Origin: Paraburkholderia domus
Lineage (GTDB): Bacteria; Pseudomonadota; Gammaproteobacteria; Burkholderiales; Burkholderiaceae
NCBI RefSeq assembly: GCF_905220705.1
Contig: NZ_CAJNAT010000002.1
Location: forward strand, 496,001 to 560,000
DNA: 64,000 bases
Direction: 5' to 3'
Below are positions 43,521 to 52,176 of the stretch, one piece after another; position 1 is the first letter of the stretch; every line of letters begins with the position of its first letter. The notes beneath the pieces were generated by a model. The model was not told where the DNA came from, did not search any database, and worked only from the letters and a program-made list of their open reading frames with translations. The position numbers were made by a program, and so were the translations under genes.

Positions 43521-43620
43521 GCGGTTGCGGTTGCGGTTGCGGTTGCGGTTGCGGTTGCGGTTGCGGTTGCGGTTGCGGTTGCGGTTGCGGTTGCGGTTGC
43601 GGTTGCGGTTGCGGTTGCGG
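43521..43620 (+). repeat. GCGGTT hexanucleotide microsatellite, 16.7 copies
   Basis: 100 bp of perfect tandem GCGGTT with no interruption, lying between the two inverted-repeat arms. It gives artificial Val-Ala, Cys-Gly or Arg-Leu frames but no credible gene. Such perfect arrays are prone to slippage, so length may vary between isolates. Confidence 0.95.
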
Positions 43621-43777
43621 CAAATCGAATTTTCATTCGAAGCGGGGTTCACCCATCAGTGCAGAAACGCCCACACCGAGGCAAAGCCGAGGGTCCCACC
43701 ATACACGAACGAAGCCCCTGGTTTCCCAGGCAGACCCATCCGCGACGCACGTAGTGCGGAGTGGGAGCTGACGAGCC

Positions 43778-44039
43778 CTTTGTCACTAACGCTGAAGGTG
43801 CGAGAACACGGATTCCAGATGCACCACTATCCCCTCCAAGCCAGGGGACCCGCTTAAGAATTAGCGGTTTGAGCCGCTTTCTTTTGCCTACTTTTCTTTG
43901 CGGCATGCAAAGAAAAGTAGGTGCCTGCCCCGCACAGGGGCGACGCTAATAGACCACTAACAAATCAAGGAAAGGCAAAAAAGCCAGATCAAGGAAAGGC
44001 CAACACCGTAGGCATACCAACATAAGCGCCGCGCAGGCA
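43778..44039 (-). repeat. Right arm of the 262-bp inverted repeat
   Basis: Reverse complement of 43074-43335 with about 8 mismatches. It holds the same 15-bp hairpin (43888-43922) and ends 7 bp before the hypB stop codon. Transcription leaving the hydrogenase operon would enter this arm. The short frames in both arms that begin MPQRKVGKRK are repeat-derived. Confidence 0.9.
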
Positions 44040-44045
44040 TATAAA

Positions 44046-45143
44046 TCAAAACCCCAACCGCGTCACACGAATCCACTCATACCATGCCTCCATCCCCTCT
44101 CCGCTCTGCGCCGACACCTGCAAAATCTCAATCTGCGGATTGACCCTCCTTGCATAATCAACGCACCGCGCAACATCAAACCGCAAATACGGCAACAGAT
44201 CTATCTTATTCAGCAACAACAACGAACAAGCCCGAAACATATGCGGATACTTGATTGGCTTATCCTCACCTTCCGTGACGGAAAGAATCAAAACCTTAGC
44301 CCCTTCACCAAGATCGAACAACGCAGGACACACGAGGTTGCCTACATTCTCAATCACCACAACCGAATGCATCGGCGGATCGAGTTGCGTCAGAGCACGT
44401 GAAGCCATCTCCGCATCCAGATGACAGCCCGTGCCAGTGTTGACCTGAACGACACGCGCGCCAGTAGCGCGAATCCGTTCGGCGTCGTTAAGCGTCGCCT
44501 GGTCGCCTTCAATCACCGCAAGCGGCAACGTCGCACCGAGATCGTGGATCGTGCGCTCAAGCAGCGTCGTCTTGCCCGCACCCGGCGAACTCATCAGGTT
44601 CAGCGCGAAAATAGAGCGGCCCGCCAGCCAGCCGCGATTGCGTTCGGCCAGCAATTGATTCTTCGCCAGAATGTCACGCTCCAACGTAATCGAAGTGACA
44701 CGTTCGCTCTCGTGGTTATGCGAGTGATCTTGTGCATGGGCATGATCGTGCAAGTGGTCGCCGTCATGTGAATGCTCATGCGGATGCGAATGCGCAAGAA
44801 CACCGTCGTGCGAATGGTCATACGCCGGATCACCATCAGGTAAATGCTCATGAGGGTGCGGATGCGGGTGGCCATGCGAACGGGCATGCTCGTCCGAATG
44901 CAGTGATTCGTGCGAATGTGACTGGCCGTGCGCATGCGAATGGCTGTACGGATGCCGGAGTCCATGGCCCTGCTCATATTCGCTCACTCGCCGATATGCC
45001 GGTTCACGTGCTCCGGGTGCAGCGTGATCCTGCGCGGCTTGCGATTGAGATTGTGATTGCGTTTCCGCCTGCGCCGCCTCCTCCGCGTCCAGATCGGTCA
45101 CCGCCACGCCCTGCGTATTCGAGCATCCGCATGTCGTACACAT
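44046..45143 (-). CDS. hypB: Hydrogenase nickel-insertion GTPase HypB with His-rich domain
   Basis: 365 residues from MCTTCGCSN, the N-terminal nickel site CxxCxC of HypB. A long His-rich region (about residues 60-148; [29 protein letters not shown]) probably stores nickel. The GTPase part has [26 protein letters not shown] and [11 protein letters not shown]. Its start overlaps the hypA stop (TGATG). It is the last gene of the hydrogenase operon; a longer frame to 45218 lies within hypA. Confidence 0.95.
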   Translation of the reverse strand: MCTTCGCSNTQGVAVTDLDAEEAAQAETQSQSQSQAAQDHAAPGAREPAYRRVSEYEQGHGLRHPYSHSHAHGQSHSHESLHSDEHARSHGHPHPHPHEHLPDGDPAYDHSHDGVLAHSHPHEHSHDGDHLHDHAHAQDHSHNHESERVTSITLERDILAKNQLLAERNRGWLAGRSIFALNLMSSPGAGKTTLLERTIHDLGATLPLAVIEGDQATLNDAERIRATGARVVQVNTGTGCHLDAEMASRALTQLDPPMHSVVVIENVGNLVCPALFDLGEGAKVLILSVTEGEDKPIKYPHMFRACSLLLLNKIDLLPYLRFDVARCVDYARRVNPQIEILQVSAQSGEGMEAWYEWIRVTRLGF

Positions 45144-45472
45144 CACACCACCTCCATCTGCCGGATCTTCAACTGCTGCCCTGAAATCAGTTCGAGATTT
45201 TCGCTCCCGCATTCGCACTGGCCAAACGGCACATCGATCTCAAGTGTCTCACCACACGCAAGGCAGCGTGCCTGCCCGGGAATTTCGATGATCTCCAGGG
45301 TCGCGCCCTCCACCGCCGTATCCTTCGCGCAGACATCGAAGCAAAACCGGATGGCGTCCGGCATCACCGCCGACAATTGCCCAATCTCCAGCGTCACACT
45401 TCGCACGCGAGCGCCCTTGGCCTGTTCCGCGCATATCTCGACGACGCTGTTGGCAATACTCAACTCATGCAT
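45143..45472 (-). CDS. hypA: Hydrogenase nickel metallochaperone HypA
   Basis: 109 residues starting [14 protein letters not shown], with the nickel-binding His2-Glu3. The zinc site is atypical: first pair CLAC is regular, but the second reads QCECGS where HypA usually has CPxCGS. The first Cys of that pair is therefore shifted by one residue. It works with HypB to insert nickel into HhyL. Overlaps hypB by 1 nt. Confidence 0.94.
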   Translation of the reverse strand: MHELSIANSVVEICAEQAKGARVRSVTLEIGQLSAVMPDAIRFCFDVCAKDTAVEGATLEIIEIPGQARCLACGETLEIDVPFGQCECGSENLELISGQQLKIRQMEVV

Positions 45473-45490
45473 GGCGCGTTCCTCCATCGG

Positions 45491-46582
45491 TCAGCAGATG
45501 CGCGGCAGTTGCTCGCCCACCAGCATGTCGACGATACGCTGCCCGCCGAACACGGTCTGCATGACGACAAGACCAGCCGCGCCCGCTTCGCCCATTTCCA
45601 CCGTGCCGATTGCTGCCGCCTCACGTCCCGCCGGATGCGCGCGCATGGCAGTCAGTACCCGCTCCGCAGCAGCGGCGGGCACGACGGCTACGAGCTTGCC
45701 TTCGTTCGCCAGATACAGCGGATCGAGGCCGAGGATCTCGCACGCGCCCTTGACCTGCTCGCGCAACGGCAGGTCCGCTTCACGCAACCGTATCGTCACG
45801 TTCGAACTCTGTGCGAACTCGTTCAACACGGTCGCGACGCCACCGCGGGTCGCATCGCGCAAACAATGAATCTGCGGACACGCGTCGAGCATTGCCGCGA
45901 TCAGGCTATTGAGCGGACAGCAGTCACTTTCAACGTCGGCTTCCAGTGCGAGTTGCTGGCGCGCGACCAGAATCGCCGCGCCGTGATCGCCGAGATAGCC
46001 GTTGACAATCACGATGTCGCCAGGACGCGCGTTGCGTGCCGAAATCGACACGTCGCGGCGCACCACGCCGATGCCGGCGGTGTTGATGAAAAGTTTGTCC
46101 GCACAGCCGCGCTCGACCACTTTCGTGTCGCCCGTCACGATTGCGACGCCCGCTTCGAGCGCGACCCGTTGCATGCTCGCGGCGACGCGTCGCAAGATAT
46201 CGACAGCGAGGCCTTCCTCGATCACCACCGCGCACGAAAGATATAAAGGCGTCGCGCCGCATACGGCCAGATCGTTGACCGTGCCCGCTACCGCCAACGT
46301 GCCGATATCGCCGCCCGGAAAGAACAGTGGATCGACGACGTAGCTGTCGGTCGTAAAGGCCAGCCGGTCACCACGTGTGGCGAGATCGGCGAGCGCGAAT
46401 ACGGCCTGATCTTCCAGCGCTGCGAGCGTGGGATTGTCGAAGGTCGAAACGAAGACGTCTTCAATCAGATCGCGCATCGCGCGGCCGCCGCTGCCGTGCG
46501 CCAGATTGACGGACACGTCGCGTACGCGGGCGACGCGGCGAGGTGCCGCGGGCTGCAGAGGATCGGACGCCCGGTCGTTCAT
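45491..46582 (-). CDS. hypE: Hydrogenase maturation protein HypE
   Basis: 363 residues of the PurM/SelD-like family: VNLAHGSGGRAMRDLIEDVF, FTTDSYVVDPLFFPGGDIG, LRDATRGGVATVLNEFA, and the C-terminal PRIC whose Cys receives the carbamoyl group converted to thiocyanate for the CN ligands. Its ATG overlaps the hypD stop (ATGA). A longer frame to 46651 lies inside hypD. Confidence 0.95.
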   Translation of the reverse strand: MNDRASDPLQPAAPRRVARVRDVSVNLAHGSGGRAMRDLIEDVFVSTFDNPTLAALEDQAVFALADLATRGDRLAFTTDSYVVDPLFFPGGDIGTLAVAGTVNDLAVCGATPLYLSCAVVIEEGLAVDILRRVAASMQRVALEAGVAIVTGDTKVVERGCADKLFINTAGIGVVRRDVSISARNARPGDIVIVNGYLGDHGAAILVARQQLALEADVESDCCPLNSLIAAMLDACPQIHCLRDATRGGVATVLNEFAQSSNVTIRLREADLPLREQVKGACEILGLDPLYLANEGKLVAVVPAAAAERVLTAMRAHPAGREAAAIGTVEMGEAGAAGLVVMQTVFGGQRIVDMLVGEQLPRIC

Positions 46583-47829
46583 GAACGGCCCCGCGTAGTG
46601 GATGCACAGGCTGCATCGGCTACAACGGCCGCGCCGCTGGCACCCAGGCATACCGGCGCCAACGCATCGGGTGATTTCACGTTCTGCCGCGCAATACGCC
46701 GCTCATCGATCCGCGACGTATCGATGCGTCCATAGTTGTAGTAAGCCGCACACGCGCCTTCGCTCGACACCATCAGAGAGCCGAGCGGCGACTCCGGCGT
46801 GCAGGCGGTGCCGAACACCTTGCATTGATGTGGCTTGATCACCCCCTTGAGCACCTCGCCGCATTGGCATGCTTTCGGGTCGGCGATCTTCAGGTTCGGC
46901 ACATCGAACTTGCGCTCCGCGTCGAACGCGGCGAACGCCTCACGGACCCTGACACCCGAGTGATCGATCGAACCCAATCCGCGCCATTCGAAGAATTCAC
47001 GCGTCTCGAACACGCGCATCACCGCGGACAAGGCCTGCGCATTGCCGTCCTCAGTCACGACGCGGCCATACTGGTTCTCCACTTCGCAGCGCCCGTCTGC
47101 AATCTGCCGCAATACCATCCACATCGATTGCAATACGTCGAGTGGCTCGAATCCCGCCACCGTAATCGGCTTGCGATAGTGCCGTGCGATGAAATCATAG
47201 GGTCGTGTGCCGATCACCATGCTGACGTGTCCCGGACCGAGAAAGCCGTCGAGATGCAAGTCGGGGGAATCGAGAATCGCCTTGATAGTCGGGATGATCG
47301 TGATGTGATTACAGAACAGCGAGAAATTGTGGACCTTTTTCGCGTGCGCCTGCAGGACCGTCATCGCGGTGCTGGGCATGGTCGTCTCAAAGCCGAGTCC
47401 GAAGAAGATCACCTCCCGGTCAGGATTCAGTTGCGCGAGCTTCAATGCGTCGAGCGGTGAATAGACCATGCGCACATCGGCGCCATCGGCTTTCGCTTTC
47501 AGCAGGCTCTTTTTCGAACCCGGTACACGCATCGCGTCGCCGAAGGTCGTGAAGATCACTTCCGGACGCTCGGCCAACGCGACACAATCATCGACGCGGC
47601 CCATCGGCAGCACGCACACCGGGCAACCTGGGCCGTGCACGAACTCCACCGTGTCGGGCAGCAATTGCTGAATGCCGTAGCGGAAAATCGTATGGGTATG
47701 ACCGCCACACACTTCCATGATTTGCAGCGGCCGCTGTTTGGCGCGTTCGATGCGGGACACCAGCGCGCGGATTTCCTTCTCCAGCGTTTTCGCTTTGTGC
47801 GGGTCGCGAAACTCATCGACGTATTTCAT
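46579..47829 (-). CDS. hypD: Hydrogenase maturation protein HypD
   Basis: 416 residues. The 4Fe-4S and Fe(CN)2CO assembly motifs are present: EVCGGHTHTIF, HGPGCPVCVLP, GFETTMPSTA and the late cysteines in ACQCGEVLKG and VFGTACTPESPLGSLMVS. It is a little longer than the ~370-residue norm because of a C-terminal Ala-rich tail (about residues 385-416). The ATG at 47829 overlaps the SIS isomerase stop. The frame is open to 48303, but the upstream part is antisense-like to the isomerase frame. Confidence 0.95.
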   Translation of the reverse strand: MKYVDEFRDPHKAKTLEKEIRALVSRIERAKQRPLQIMEVCGGHTHTIFRYGIQQLLPDTVEFVHGPGCPVCVLPMGRVDDCVALAERPEVIFTTFGDAMRVPGSKKSLLKAKADGADVRMVYSPLDALKLAQLNPDREVIFFGLGFETTMPSTAMTVLQAHAKKVHNFSLFCNHITIIPTIKAILDSPDLHLDGFLGPGHVSMVIGTRPYDFIARHYRKPITVAGFEPLDVLQSMWMVLRQIADGRCEVENQYGRVVTEDGNAQALSAVMRVFETREFFEWRGLGSIDHSGVRVREAFAAFDAERKFDVPNLKIADPKACQCGEVLKGVIKPHQCKVFGTACTPESPLGSLMVSSEGACAAYYNYGRIDTSRIDERRIARQNVKSPDALAPVCLGASGAAVVADAACASTTRGRS

Positions 47830-48542
47830 GGCGCGCCTCCGTCGGGCGAGCTTGCCAGTCCAGCCGGACCGGCGAGGCCGCCGCGGTCGTCGGCAAGCAG
47901 CGTATGCACGAGGTCCCACAGAATGTGATAAATCGCGACGTGGGTCTCCTGCACGCGATGAATGCTGTCGCTTCTCACCACGAGGCAATGATCGACAGCG
48001 GCGCTGGTCGCCATGCGTCCACCATCGTGGCCTGACAGGCCGATGGTCAGCAGGCCCATCTCTTTCGCCTTCGTAAAGGCAGTCAGCAGGTTTTCGGAAT
48101 TTCCGCTGGTCGACACCCCGATCAGCGCATCGCCACGCCGGCCTTGCGCCACCAGTTGCCGCACGAAAATATGACTGAAGCCGACATCGTTGCCGACCGC
48201 CGTCAACATCGCCACGTCGGCCACCAGATTGATCGCGGTGAGTGCCGGCCGGCCCGTGGTCACCGGATGCAGAAACTCGACGGCAATATGTGCGGCATCG
48301 CAACTCGAACCGCCATTGCCCATCGTGAAGAGCCGGCCGTCGCGGCGGTACATCTCGGCTAGCGCATGGGCGACCCGCACTACCGCCGGACCGTTTTCGT
48401 CGAAGAAACGTCGTTTCGTGTCGACGCTGTCGTAGGCTTTCAGACGTACTGAATCGAGCAGCGCAGCGTCGAGCTTGTCTGCGTCCTGGTGAGCGCCGTG
48501 CAGGAACGGATACAACGCCTGCAGCGATTCATGTTCGGGCAT
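47826..48542 (-). CDS. SIS-domain sugar isomerase, GmhA-like, inside the hyp operon
   Basis: 238 residues with the phosphosugar-isomerase fold: MGNGGSSCDAAHIAVEFLHP, VGNDVGFSHIFVRQL, GVSTSGNSENLLTAF and HVAIYHILWDLVHTLL. GmhA converts sedoheptulose 7-phosphate to a heptose phosphate for LPS. The gene's position between hypC and hypD, with a 4-bp overlap to hypD, is instead a recurring feature of group 1h hydrogenase clusters as I recall them. Its role there is not known. GGAGACCGCC precedes the ATG. Confidence 0.9.
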   Translation of the reverse strand: MPEHESLQALYPFLHGAHQDADKLDAALLDSVRLKAYDSVDTKRRFFDENGPAVVRVAHALAEMYRRDGRLFTMGNGGSSCDAAHIAVEFLHPVTTGRPALTAINLVADVAMLTAVGNDVGFSHIFVRQLVAQGRRGDALIGVSTSGNSENLLTAFTKAKEMGLLTIGLSGHDGGRMATSAAVDHCLVVRSDSIHRVQETHVAIYHILWDLVHTLLADDRGGLAGPAGLASSPDGGAP

Positions 48543-48572
48543 GGCGGTCTCCGTTGGCTTCTGGTCGCTCGT

Positions 48573-48878
48573 TCATGGCGCACTGCGCAGTTCATCGCGC
48601 AGCCCATCCATATCAGCCATGTCGTCCATCTCGCCCTGCGCGACGCCCAGTTCTTGCAATAACGCGAGCGTGCGCGCGGCTTCCTGCTCGTCGAGCCGGC
48701 TCATCGCGAAGCCCACGTGCACCAGGACCCATTCGCCGACGCACGCGCTCGCCGGTCGTCCCTCGTCGATTATGAAGGCGATGTTGATCACGCGCCGCAC
48801 ACCGCCGACGTTCACGAGTGCGAGATCGTTCGCCGCATCGGTCACTTCGACAATCTGTCCTGGGATGCCCAAACACAT
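48573..48878 (-). CDS. hypC: Hydrogenase maturation chaperone HypC
   Basis: 101 residues beginning MCLGIPGQIVEV, whose Cys2 binds the iron precursor. The sequence then follows the HypC barrel (VNVGGVRRVINIAFI, VGEWVLVHVGFAMSRLDEQE). It carries a longer acidic/Met tail (GEMDDMADMDGLRDEL) than the usual 75-90 residues. GGGGAGAACACC precedes the start. It acts with HypD to carry the Fe(CN)2CO unit to the large subunit. Confidence 0.94.
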   Translation of the reverse strand: MCLGIPGQIVEVTDAANDLALVNVGGVRRVINIAFIIDEGRPASACVGEWVLVHVGFAMSRLDEQEAARTLALLQELGVAQGEMDDMADMDGLRDELRSAP

Positions 48879-48951
48879 GGTGTTCTCCCCTTAACCCGCT
48901 TTTGCGCCGCGATTTCTGTACTGCGACTTCCTCACCACCTTCACACCGCGT

Positions 48952-51363
48952 TCAAATGCCGTTGCATTGCTGCGCCGCCGCGACGACCGCCTGGCCTAGC
49001 GACAAACCGCCGTCGTTGGCCGGTACCTGCCGATGCGTCAGCACACGAAAACCCGCCGCACCAAGCCGCCCAGCAACCTGTTCGAACAGAATGCGATTCT
49101 GAAAAACACCACCGGACAACGCGACACTCCGCGCATCAACTGATCCTGTCAGCAGGTCGGCCAGACATTCGACCATCCGCACGATCGCGATGGCCAGCCC
49201 CTTGTGAAACCGCGCCGCGACGACCGGCACGGACGTGCCGCGCAACACGTCGCCGAGCAAGGCCTCCCACATCGGCCGAGGCTCGATGCAACGCAAACCG
49301 TCCGGCATGATGCTGACGATTTCGAACGGATACGCGTGGGCGTCGCTGTCGTCTCGCAACGCCTGCCAATCAACCAGCGCCTCCAGTTCGATGGCGGCCT
49401 GCCCTTCGTAAAGCACGCGCTCCCGGCACACGCCAAGCGTGGCCGCCACGGCATCGAACAAGCGGCCCACGGAGCTTGCCAGCGGACTATTGACGCGCTG
49501 CGCGATCATCTTATCGAGCGCGGCGCGCGGCCGGCTGCTCAGGAACTGCTGGACGTCGAGCCCGGCGTATTGGCGCGTAAAGCCGCGCCAATCGAATGCC
49601 GCCATCAGATGCGCGTAAGCGCTGCGCCACGGTTCGTCGATGGCGCGGGTGCCACCGGGCATCGCAACCGGTTTGAATGTGCCGAGGCGCGTGAAGCCGC
49701 GATAGTCCGCCAGCATGAATTCACCGCCCCACAGCGTGCCGTCATCGCCGAAACCAAGACCGTCGAGCGCGATACCGAGCATCGGCAGCGCATCGAACGC
49801 AACACCATTTTCGGCCATGCACGCGGCAAGATGCGCGTGATGATGCTGCACCTCGACCACCGGAGCCTGCCACGTTTGCGCGAGGTCGTAGCCGATTTTG
49901 CGCGACAGATACTCGGGATGAAAGTCGACCGCTATCGCCTGCGGCTCATGCTCGAACAGTCGCAGATACTGCGCCACCGAGCGGCGATAGTCCGCATACG
50001 TCAGCGCGTCTTCCAGATCGCCGAGATGGTGCGAGACGATCGCCCGAGCGTCGCGCGTGAGGCAGAATGTATTCTTGAGCTCGCCACCCATTGCCAGCAC
50101 CGCCGGCGTCTCGGCGAAACCCTCCGGCAACAGCAACGGCGCCGGCGCATAGCCTCGTGCGCGCCGCAACACGCGCGGTTCGCCCTGCACCACGCGAGCC
50201 ACGGAATCGTCGACGCGGCGTGCGATGTCGCGATCGTGCATCAGGAAAACATCGGCGATGCGGCCAAGACGCGCGCGGGCATCCGCGTTGTCGATGCACG
50301 GCGGCTCGTCGCTGGTATTGCCGCTTGTCACGACGAGCGCTGAATCGATCGACTCCATCAGCAAGCGGTGCAGCGGCGTAGACGGCAGCATGAAACCGAG
50401 CGTGCCTACACCCGGCGCAACGCTTGGCGCGACACACTCCGCTCCGTCGGCACGCAGGATGACGATCGGTCCGGCTGCGCTATGCAGCAGAGCGAGTTCT
50501 GTCTCGTCCGGCGTGCAATAGCGGCGTACCGCCTGCAGATCGCGCGCCATCAGCGCGAACGGTTTGCGCTCCCGCCGTTTCAACCGACGCAAACGCGCAA
50601 CCGCGACTTCATCGCCAGCGTCGCAGGCGAGCTGAAAGCCACCCAGCCCTTTGATCGCGACGATCGAACCGTGCCGCAGCAGCAGGCTTGCCGCGCGACA
50701 GGGATCGTCACGATCGGCACGCGCGCCATGCCGGTCTTCCAGCCAGACACGCGGGCCGCATACCGGACACGCGACCGGTTGCGCGTGAAAGCGCCGGTCG
50801 GCGGGATTTTCATATTCTGTGCGGCATGCGTCGCACATGTCGAACGTGGCCATGGTCGTATTGGCGCGATCGTAGGGAATGGCCTGAACGATCGACAGAC
50901 GTGGGCCGCAATGCGTGCAGTTCGTAAACGGATAGCGGTAACGTCGGTTCGCCGGGTCGGCGATCTCCGCCGCACAGTCCGCGCAGATCACTGCGTCAGG
51001 CGTGACACCCGTCTGTACATGGCCGCTCACGCTCGGCACGATGCGGAAATCGCTGGCCTCGGCCGCTTCGCTCATTTGATGCCGTTCGATGGCGTCGATT
51101 CGCGCGAGCGGCGGACACTCGGTGCTCAGGCTTTCGATGAAACGTTGCAGCGTCCACGCATCGCCCCACGCATGAATCAGCACACCGTCGCTATCGTTGC
51201 GCACGTCACCGACCACGCCGCACGCATGCGCAAGCCGCCAGACGGTCGGCCGGAAGCCGACGCCTTGCACCAGTCCGCGTACACGAATTTCCTCGCCGAC
51301 CGGGCCGGGGATCGCCGAACGTGGAGGCGAAGACTGTCCTGCAGGCTGTGCGTGCGTGCTCAT
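48952..51363 (-). CDS. hypF: Carbamoyltransferase HypF
   Basis: 803 residues with the full domain order: acylphosphatase (VRGLVQGVGFRPTVWRLAHA, about 28-110), two zinc fingers (CADCAAE, CTHCGPR, CDACRTE, CPVCGPR, about 130-215), YrdC-like domain (GSIVAIKGLGGFQLACDA) and a Kae1-like domain with HHHAHLAACMAE and SGGVFQNRILFEQV. It uses carbamoyl phosphate and ATP to carbamoylate HypE. The start has GAGGGAGTTTGCC. Confidence 0.96.
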   Translation of the reverse strand: MSTHAQPAGQSSPPRSAIPGPVGEEIRVRGLVQGVGFRPTVWRLAHACGVVGDVRNDSDGVLIHAWGDAWTLQRFIESLSTECPPLARIDAIERHQMSEAAEASDFRIVPSVSGHVQTGVTPDAVICADCAAEIADPANRRYRYPFTNCTHCGPRLSIVQAIPYDRANTTMATFDMCDACRTEYENPADRRFHAQPVACPVCGPRVWLEDRHGARADRDDPCRAASLLLRHGSIVAIKGLGGFQLACDAGDEVAVARLRRLKRRERKPFALMARDLQAVRRYCTPDETELALLHSAAGPIVILRADGAECVAPSVAPGVGTLGFMLPSTPLHRLLMESIDSALVVTSGNTSDEPPCIDNADARARLGRIADVFLMHDRDIARRVDDSVARVVQGEPRVLRRARGYAPAPLLLPEGFAETPAVLAMGGELKNTFCLTRDARAIVSHHLGDLEDALTYADYRRSVAQYLRLFEHEPQAIAVDFHPEYLSRKIGYDLAQTWQAPVVEVQHHHAHLAACMAENGVAFDALPMLGIALDGLGFGDDGTLWGGEFMLADYRGFTRLGTFKPVAMPGGTRAIDEPWRSAYAHLMAAFDWRGFTRQYAGLDVQQFLSSRPRAALDKMIAQRVNSPLASSVGRLFDAVAATLGVCRERVLYEGQAAIELEALVDWQALRDDSDAHAYPFEIVSIMPDGLRCIEPRPMWEALLGDVLRGTSVPVVAARFHKGLAIAIVRMVECLADLLTGSVDARSVALSGGVFQNRILFEQVAGRLGAAGFRVLTHRQVPANDGGLSLGQAVVAAAQQCNGI

Positions 51364-51388
51364 GGCAAACTCCCTCGCTGCTTACCGC

Positions 51389-51490
51389 CTACATGTTGCG
51401 GATACGGATGTAGCGCTTGATGTCCTTCAAATTCGCCATCACGCCGACTATCAACGCCGGCAACAAGAGGTACTTCAGAAAACCTTTCAT
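51389..51490 (-). CDS. 33-residue membrane peptide, DUF6893-like
   Basis: ATG at 51490 follows a strong ribosome site (GGGAGGCGTC). The peptide is MKGFLKYLLLPALIVGVMAN, then LKDIKRYIRIRNM: one hydrophobic helix and a basic C terminus. The pattern fits the DUF6893 small proteins as I recall them. It lies between the protease and hypF inside the hydrogenase operon. Its role is unknown; membrane anchoring or docking of the hydrogenase is a guess. Confidence 0.65.
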   Translation of the reverse strand: MKGFLKYLLLPALIVGVMANLKDIKRYIRIRNM

Positions 51491-51624
51491 GACGCCTCCC
51501 ACTTCCGTTATCTCACTCCGTATCCGTGACGGCCTGCCGCCTGGATGCCCAGTTGCTCAACCGTTGCTGAGCCGTTCGAACGGTGCATGCGAAATGCAAC
51601 TCAGCCACCTGCCCGTCCGGCCTC

Positions 51625-52176
51625 TCAAGCCGCACGTGCGGACAAGCGCTCCATCCTCGCCATCACCAGCTTCACGGCCAGTTCAACCGCCTGCTCGACC
51701 GCCGCGGCCACCGCGCCGCTCAAACCCATCCTTCCTTCTTCGCCATTCTCGAACCCGAAGTCATGCGGCTCGCAACCGAGCACAACGATATCCTCGCAAC
51801 CGCCGCCCAACATCCGCACCGTTTGCAGCACTTTGGCCGGATCCATCTCATGCGGCGACATCAGGATCGGCACCGCATACGGATCGCCGGGTTCATCGCC
51901 AGCGGAGTCTTCCATTGACGGCTCGATCACATACAACGTGCCCGGCGCACCGCCGCGCTGCGTCGTGTCGATCAGAATCGCGCTGTCCACGCCATCGAGC
52001 AGCGCATAGCAAAGGTCGATGCCGCGAATGCCGAAGTCCGCAACGCTCACGTCGTCGGCGAACGCCGGCAACTCACCGGCCGCAAGTTTCTCCCGCAGAC
52101 GGCGCACCACTTCGACGCCGAAGCCGTCGTCACCGAGAAACACGTTGCCGATGCCCGCCACCAGAATCGTGCTCAC
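51625..52176 (-). CDS. [NiFe]-hydrogenase maturation protease (HyaD/HupD family)
   Basis: 183 residues: VAGIGNVFLGDDGFGVEVVR with the nickel-binding Glu/Asp, DFGIRGIDLCYALLDG, and ILMSPHEMDP. It should cleave the HhyL C terminus after His in DPCLPCGVH once nickel is inserted. The GTG start overlaps the previous stop (GTGA). The C-terminal region is longer than in classical HupD and holds Ala-rich helix sequence. Confidence 0.92.
   Translation of the reverse strand: MSTILVAGIGNVFLGDDGFGVEVVRRLREKLAAGELPAFADDVSVADFGIRGIDLCYALLDGVDSAILIDTTQRGGAPGTLYVIEPSMEDSAGDEPGDPYAVPILMSPHEMDPAKVLQTVRMLGGGCEDIVVLGCEPHDFGFENGEEGRMGLSGAVAAAVEQAVELAVKLVMARMERLSARAA

Noticed and set aside
43490..43620. Tandem hexamers considered as a CRISPR array
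   Set aside because: Units are 6 bp and contiguous with no spacers, and no cas genes are present.
43207..43906. Short frames in the inverted-repeat element, including Val-Ala and Cys-Gly repeat proteins
   Set aside because: They are produced by the hexamer array and by mirrored copies of the repeat arms; there is no ribosome site or family similarity.
49204..50343. 379-codon plus-strand frame
   Set aside because: Antisense to hypF, which has all expected domains.
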